Assembly (NCBI GenBank): GCA_003241475.1
Contig: QFQB01000082.1
Location: 1 to 8,687 of the forward strand
Source: Micavibrio aeruginosavorus
GTDB taxonomy: Bacteria; Pseudomonadota; Alphaproteobacteria; Micavibrionales; Micavibrionaceae
Direction of reading: 5' to 3'
Length of the DNA stretch: 8,687 nt
The translations under genes and the position numbers were made by a program. Under the pieces are notes generated by a model. It worked only from the letters and a program-made list of their open reading frames with translations. It searched no databases and was not told the origin of the DNA. This document shows positions 5,998-8,687 of this stretch, in pieces. Positions within the stretch are counted from its first letter, which is position 1; each line of letters opens with the position of its first letter.

Positions 5998-6759
5998 TCA
6001 GAACTGCCGTTTGTTCATGTCAATACACGTTGCCGCAATGACCAATGCCGTAAAGACAAGCCCCTGCCCCAACACAAAGGCCAGCGGCAAATCCGGCGGC
6101 ATGTCGTATAAAATCCATTTTGTTTGCCCCATCATGTCGAGGCGCGGACAGAAAACGGAAATAACCTCCATCGCCTGCGCGAGCAGAGCGCGGACTCCAT
6201 GCAATTTATCGCCTTGGAGAATGCCGAGGATGTCCCCCATCAAACGCGACAAAAGATAAAAGGCAAAGACCACAAGCATGCATCCGGACGCGCTGGTCAT
6301 GACAAAGGCAAAAAACATGGCGACATTGGCCATGATGACGAATTCTACGCCGATGGAAAGCCACCAGAGCCATACGCCGTCATGCAGCGCCCCTGTCTCT
6401 AATGCTACTGTCGTTCCGCCCAGCATCAATGCCGCGACGGCGGCAAGCGTTGAAAAGGCGGCAGCATGCGTCAGGACAAACCGCAAGCGCCCGATAGGAC
6501 GGGATAAAAGATATTCTATATCGCGATTTTCGAAGCAGCGGCGCAAATACGTGATGACGAACATTGCGAGAGAAACGACGCCGAAAAGACGGAAACCGAA
6601 AGCCGCAAAGACCCGGGCGAACTGATCTTTTTCAACAATGGCGGAATTTCCGAAGAATACCGACAGGCTGAAGATCATCACGATAAGGCCGAGGATGAAA
6701 AGGAAGAGCCGGTCCCTCATCGCGGCCATGAGGATGTAGCGATAGAGGGGCCAGATCAT
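5998..6759 (-). CDS. ABC-2 type transporter permease subunit
   Basis: A 253-residue integral membrane protein with about six hydrophobic helices (roughly 16-36, 52-72, 95-118, 128-153, 157-178, 225-247). The cytoplasmic segment RRCFENRDIEYLLSRPIGRLRFVLTHA (73-99) has the E-LLSRPI-R pattern seen in ABC-2 permeases just after the second helix, where the protein contacts its ATPase. Family members export lipids, polysaccharides, drugs or peptides as dimers with a separate ATP-binding subunit. No ATPase is in the window; it should lie upstream, beyond the broken secretin, or elsewhere in the genome. The start is 21 bp after the secretin stop with a weak GCGGG ribosome site, and it is followed 2 bp later by the TPR-like gene, so the three look co-transcribed. 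Substrate unknown. Confidence 0.82.
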   Translation of the reverse strand: MIWPLYRYILMAAMRDRLFLFILGLIVMIFSLSVFFGNSAIVEKDQFARVFAAFGFRLFGVVSLAMFVITYLRRCFENRDIEYLLSRPIGRLRFVLTHAAAFSTLAAVAALMLGGTTVALETGALHDGVWLWWLSIGVEFVIMANVAMFFAFVMTSASGCMLVVFAFYLLSRLMGDILGILQGDKLHGVRALLAQAMEVISVFCPRLDMMGQTKWILYDMPPDLPLAFVLGQGLVFTALVIAATCIDMNKRQF

Positions 6760-6780
6760 ATTATTACCCGCTGAAAGCTC

Positions 6781-8343
6781 TTAGAAATCAAACGGACGGC
6801 GATCTTGCGAGAAGGTCCGGTACAGATCTTTATCCGTGTTGGAAACCGTATTGTTGCCTTCAACGATGGTTGCTTTCATCAGAACGACCAGTTCGGTTTT
6901 CTCGATCTTATCAGACTGGTTGCGGAAAGCCCCGCCGACGATCGGCAATTCGCCCAGAACCGGCACCGCATTTTGCGTCGAGGCGGAACGGTCTTGAATA
7001 AGCCCGCCCATCACGATCGGCTGACCGCTGTTCATTTGAAGGACGGAATCGAATTCCTGAACGTTCACGACCGGCACGCGGGATACGATTGGTTCGGTCA
7101 AGTTGGCATCCGCCGCCGCGAAGGAGACGGCCGGATCGTTCACGTAAGATGTAATCCGCGTCACCGTTGGACGAACGGCCATCGAAATGGTGTCGCTGTC
7201 AAGATCGATCGAAGGCTGAACGTTGATAAGAACGCCTTCCGGCACGTTGCGGATGTTCGAGTCCACATCGACGCTGGTCTGGTTGTCGTTCTGATTTGTC
7301 GTGACATCCAGTTCAAAGTAAACCTGGTTTTGCGCGACGTTCAGCACGGCAGACTGATTGTTCATGACCGTCAGACGCGGGCTGGCCAGAGCATGGACCG
7401 TCCCAAATCTCTGCATGGCGCGAATGGCCGCGTTGAAATCTCCACTCACATAGTTTGTAAAGAAACTTAAAGACGGATCAGAGGCCGGCTCAAATGCCGG
7501 CTGAATGGCTTCGCCTATGGTATCCACACCAAAGGACAGGCGGTCGTTGAATAGGTCTACCGCCGACCAGTCGATACCTGCGGAAAACTCATCACTCAGA
7601 GCGACCTCAAGCACCTTTGCCTCAATCAAAACCTGCGTGGTTACAGAACGGCGCAATGCGTCAAGATAGCCGGCAACTTGTTTTTGCAAGCGTTCGTTTC
7701 CAAACACAGAAACAATGCCAGCCTGCTTATTAACGGAGAAGCGCGGCTGATAAGGATCGGTATTGTTTGAATTGGAGTCTTCCTCGTCATCCTCGACAGG
7801 AAGAGGCTCTACACGAAGGACCGCGTTTGGCGCGGCGACCTGCACCTGAGGAGCCGCGGCAGGAGTCCCGTCAGGATTCGTTGCACCACCCGTTTGGGCA
7901 ATCTCGCCATTGGCTTGCAAGAGAACCGGCTCTACCGGCGCAGGAGAATCAGCCACGGCCGTGATCTTCGGGTCTTTTTTGGTCCTTAGCGTTCCGGCCT
8001 CGCGGTTTACGCCGAGAATTTGGGTTAGGTTGGAGTCAAGCTCGCCCCAAAAATCAGCTTCGCTCTTGGATTCCGCTTTAAATTTGGAACCCGTATCGGC
8101 GCCTTCGCCGGAAACAACAGCGACATCATTGCTGATAGAGCTGGTATTCGAGCGGATATAGCTGAGGTAATTCACTTTATAAATTTGGTGATACGGCGTA
8201 TCCAACTCAACGCGAACGCTGTCTCCGTCGAATTTATAGCGAAGGCCAGCACTCTCGGCGATACGGTCAATAACCTGATCGAATGGCTTATTGCGTGCGG
8301 AGAAAATAATACCGCCCTTGATGCGCGGGTCGAGTTCAATATC
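6781..8343 (-). CDS. Secretin (MshL/PilQ/GspD superfamily), 5' end lost
   Basis: Outer-membrane channel subunit of a type IV pilus or type II secretion-like machine. The frame is open to ATG 8532 (583 codons), but codons 1-63 are antisense to a sugar dehydratase gene and show no signal peptide, so genuine sequence begins near 8343. Numbered from ATG 8532: an STN/N0-like domain (about 64-125: ELDPRIKGGIIF, PFDQVIDRIAESAGL, VNYL); DFWGELDSNLTQIL (160-173); a long Ala/Pro/Asn linker ending in an acidic VEDDEEDSNSNN stretch (190-258); an N1-like module, NKQAGIVSVFGNERLQKQVAGYLDAL (268-293); then the secretin core with QVLIEAKVLEVALSDEFSAGIDWS (300-323), ASPRLTVMNNQSAVLNV (383-399), PEGVLINVQPSI (431-442), SGQPIVMGGLIQDR (502-515) and VPVLGELPIVGGAFR (523-537). 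The domain order most resembles MshL. The true N-terminus, with its secretion signal, is missing. Confidence 0.9.
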   Translation of the reverse strand, partial: DIELDPRIKGGIIFSARNKPFDQVIDRIAESAGLRYKFDGDSVRVELDTPYHQIYKVNYLSYIRSNTSSISNDVAVVSGEGADTGSKFKAESKSEADFWGELDSNLTQILGVNREAGTLRTKKDPKITAVADSPAPVEPVLLQANGEIAQTGGATNPDGTPAAAPQVQVAAPNAVLRVEPLPVEDDEEDSNSNNTDPYQPRFSVNKQAGIVSVFGNERLQKQVAGYLDALRRSVTTQVLIEAKVLEVALSDEFSAGIDWSAVDLFNDRLSFGVDTIGEAIQPAFEPASDPSLSFFTNYVSGDFNAAIRAMQRFGTVHALASPRLTVMNNQSAVLNVAQNQVYFELDVTTNQNDNQTSVDVDSNIRNVPEGVLINVQPSIDLDSDTISMAVRPTVTRITSYVNDPAVSFAAADANLTEPIVSRVPVVNVQEFDSVLQMNSGQPIVMGGLIQDRSASTQNAVPVLGELPIVGGAFRNQSDKIEKTELVVLMKATIVEGNNTVSNTDKDLYRTFSQDRRPFDF

Positions 8344-8346
8344 ATA
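8329..8346. other. Junction of two unrelated gene fragments
   Basis: Left of this point the minus strand encodes secretin (DIELDPRIKGG). Right of it the plus strand encodes a sugar dehydratase (VEFNIIEGVRNN). About 15 bp can be read convincingly as either gene, a short shared sequence at the crossover. Both genes lack their 5' parts and meet head-to-head, which normal evolution of intact genes does not give. It is an assembly chimera or a rearrangement breakpoint. Confidence 0.85.
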
Positions 8347-8687
8347 GAAGGGGTGCGCAATAATGTATTTGGCACTCTTTATGCCGCTCAAGCAGCCATT
8401 GAAGCGGAAGTTGAAACCTTTGTACTGATATCCACTGACAAAGCGGTGCGCCCAACCAACACCATGGGGGCCAGCAAGCGCTTGGCCGAGCTTATCCTGC
8501 AAGCCTTGACCCGTGAAAAGCACAAAACCCATTTTTGTATGGTGCGCTTTGGTAATGTGCTCGGATCTTCCGGCTCAGTGGTGCCACTGTTCAGACAACA
8601 GATAGACAAAGGTGGGCCTATTACTCTGACTCATCCCGATATCATACGCTACTTCATGACAATACCGGAGGCTGCCCAGTTGGTTAT
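8329..8687 (+). CDS. NDP-sugar 4,6-dehydratase (WbpM/FlaA1/CapD type), internal fragment
   Basis: The frame of codon 8341-8343 is open from 8281 to the window end and reads VEFNIIEGVRNNVFGTLYAA, VETFVLISTDKAVRPTN, MGASKRLAELILQAL, MVRFGNVLGSSGSVVPLF, GGPITLTHPDIIRYFMTIPEAAQLV. This is the conserved middle of the Polysacc_synt_2 (CapD) family, extended SDR enzymes acting on UDP-GlcNAc or related sugars in O-antigen, capsule or flagellin glycan synthesis. STDK followed by MGASK, with Met in place of the usual catalytic Tyr, is the arrangement described for the large membrane-bound WbpM-type dehydratases. The Rossmann nucleotide-binding N-terminus and any membrane domain are absent because the homology starts abruptly at the junction; the 3' end runs off the window. 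In-frame stops at 8239 and 8278 show the frame does not continue leftward. It has no real start here and cannot be functional as drawn. Confidence 0.9.

Noticed and set aside
6805..7470. Plus-strand 221-codon open frame
   Set aside because: Antisense to the conserved secretin core; His/Arg-rich composition is typical of a shadow frame.
8344..8532. First 63 codons of the secretin ORF as a genuine N-terminus
   Set aside because: They are the reverse complement of conserved dehydratase coding sequence and contain no signal peptide.
1..8687. CRISPR arrays, tRNA/rRNA genes, insertion sequences, attachment sites
   Set aside because: No regularly spaced repeats, RNA-gene signatures, transposase or integrase motifs, or terminal inverted repeats were seen.

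Overview
The window looks like chromosomal DNA of an alphaproteobacterium, probably a deep-branching, Rhodospirillales- or Micavibrio-like lineage. This placement rests only on overall protein character (LeuC/LeuD/LeuB, the HD-GYP-like protein, the MshL-like secretin) and is tentative. No tRNA, rRNA, CRISPR array, insertion sequence or phage gene is visible. Coding density is high and the longest gene-free stretch is 185 bp.

Left half, plus strand (1-3238), leucine biosynthesis: the 3' end of leuC (1-162), a small membrane protein of the 'low affinity iron permease' family (218-658), a degenerate HD-GYP-type metal-dependent phosphohydrolase (801-1517), then leuD (1530-2135) and leuB (2135-3238), which overlap by one base. 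LeuC and LeuD form isopropylmalate isomerase and LeuB is 3-isopropylmalate dehydrogenase, so two unrelated genes split the leu set. A putative promoter (683-711) and a short leader ORF (775-804) precede the HD-GYP-like gene. A strong hairpin (3256-3285) ends the leu transcript and, read the other way, the pilin transcript.

Right half, minus strand (8343 down to 3303): a secretin of the MshL/PilQ/GspD superfamily, an ABC-2 type membrane permease, a TPR-like membrane-anchored protein, a seven-helix membrane protein with a C-terminal AraC-type DNA-binding domain, and, after a 185-bp regulatory-looking gap, a type IV pilin-like protein. Secretin plus prepilin points to a type IV pilus or type II secretion-like system. 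The first four genes are 2 to 21 bp apart and probably co-transcribed. The gap upstream of the pilin holds a 21-bp-spaced direct repeat, a possible promoter on a perfect palindrome and a small hairpin, so the AraC-type protein is a candidate regulator of the pilin.

Right edge: from about 8329 to 8687 the plus strand encodes an internal piece of a WbpM/FlaA1/CapD-type NDP-sugar 4,6-dehydratase. It is joined head-to-head to the secretin, so both genes lack their 5' parts, and the first ~63 codons of the secretin ORF are just the antisense of the dehydratase. This is either an assembly chimera near the end of the sequence or a real inversion breakpoint that broke both genes. It is the most important point for anyone using this annotation.
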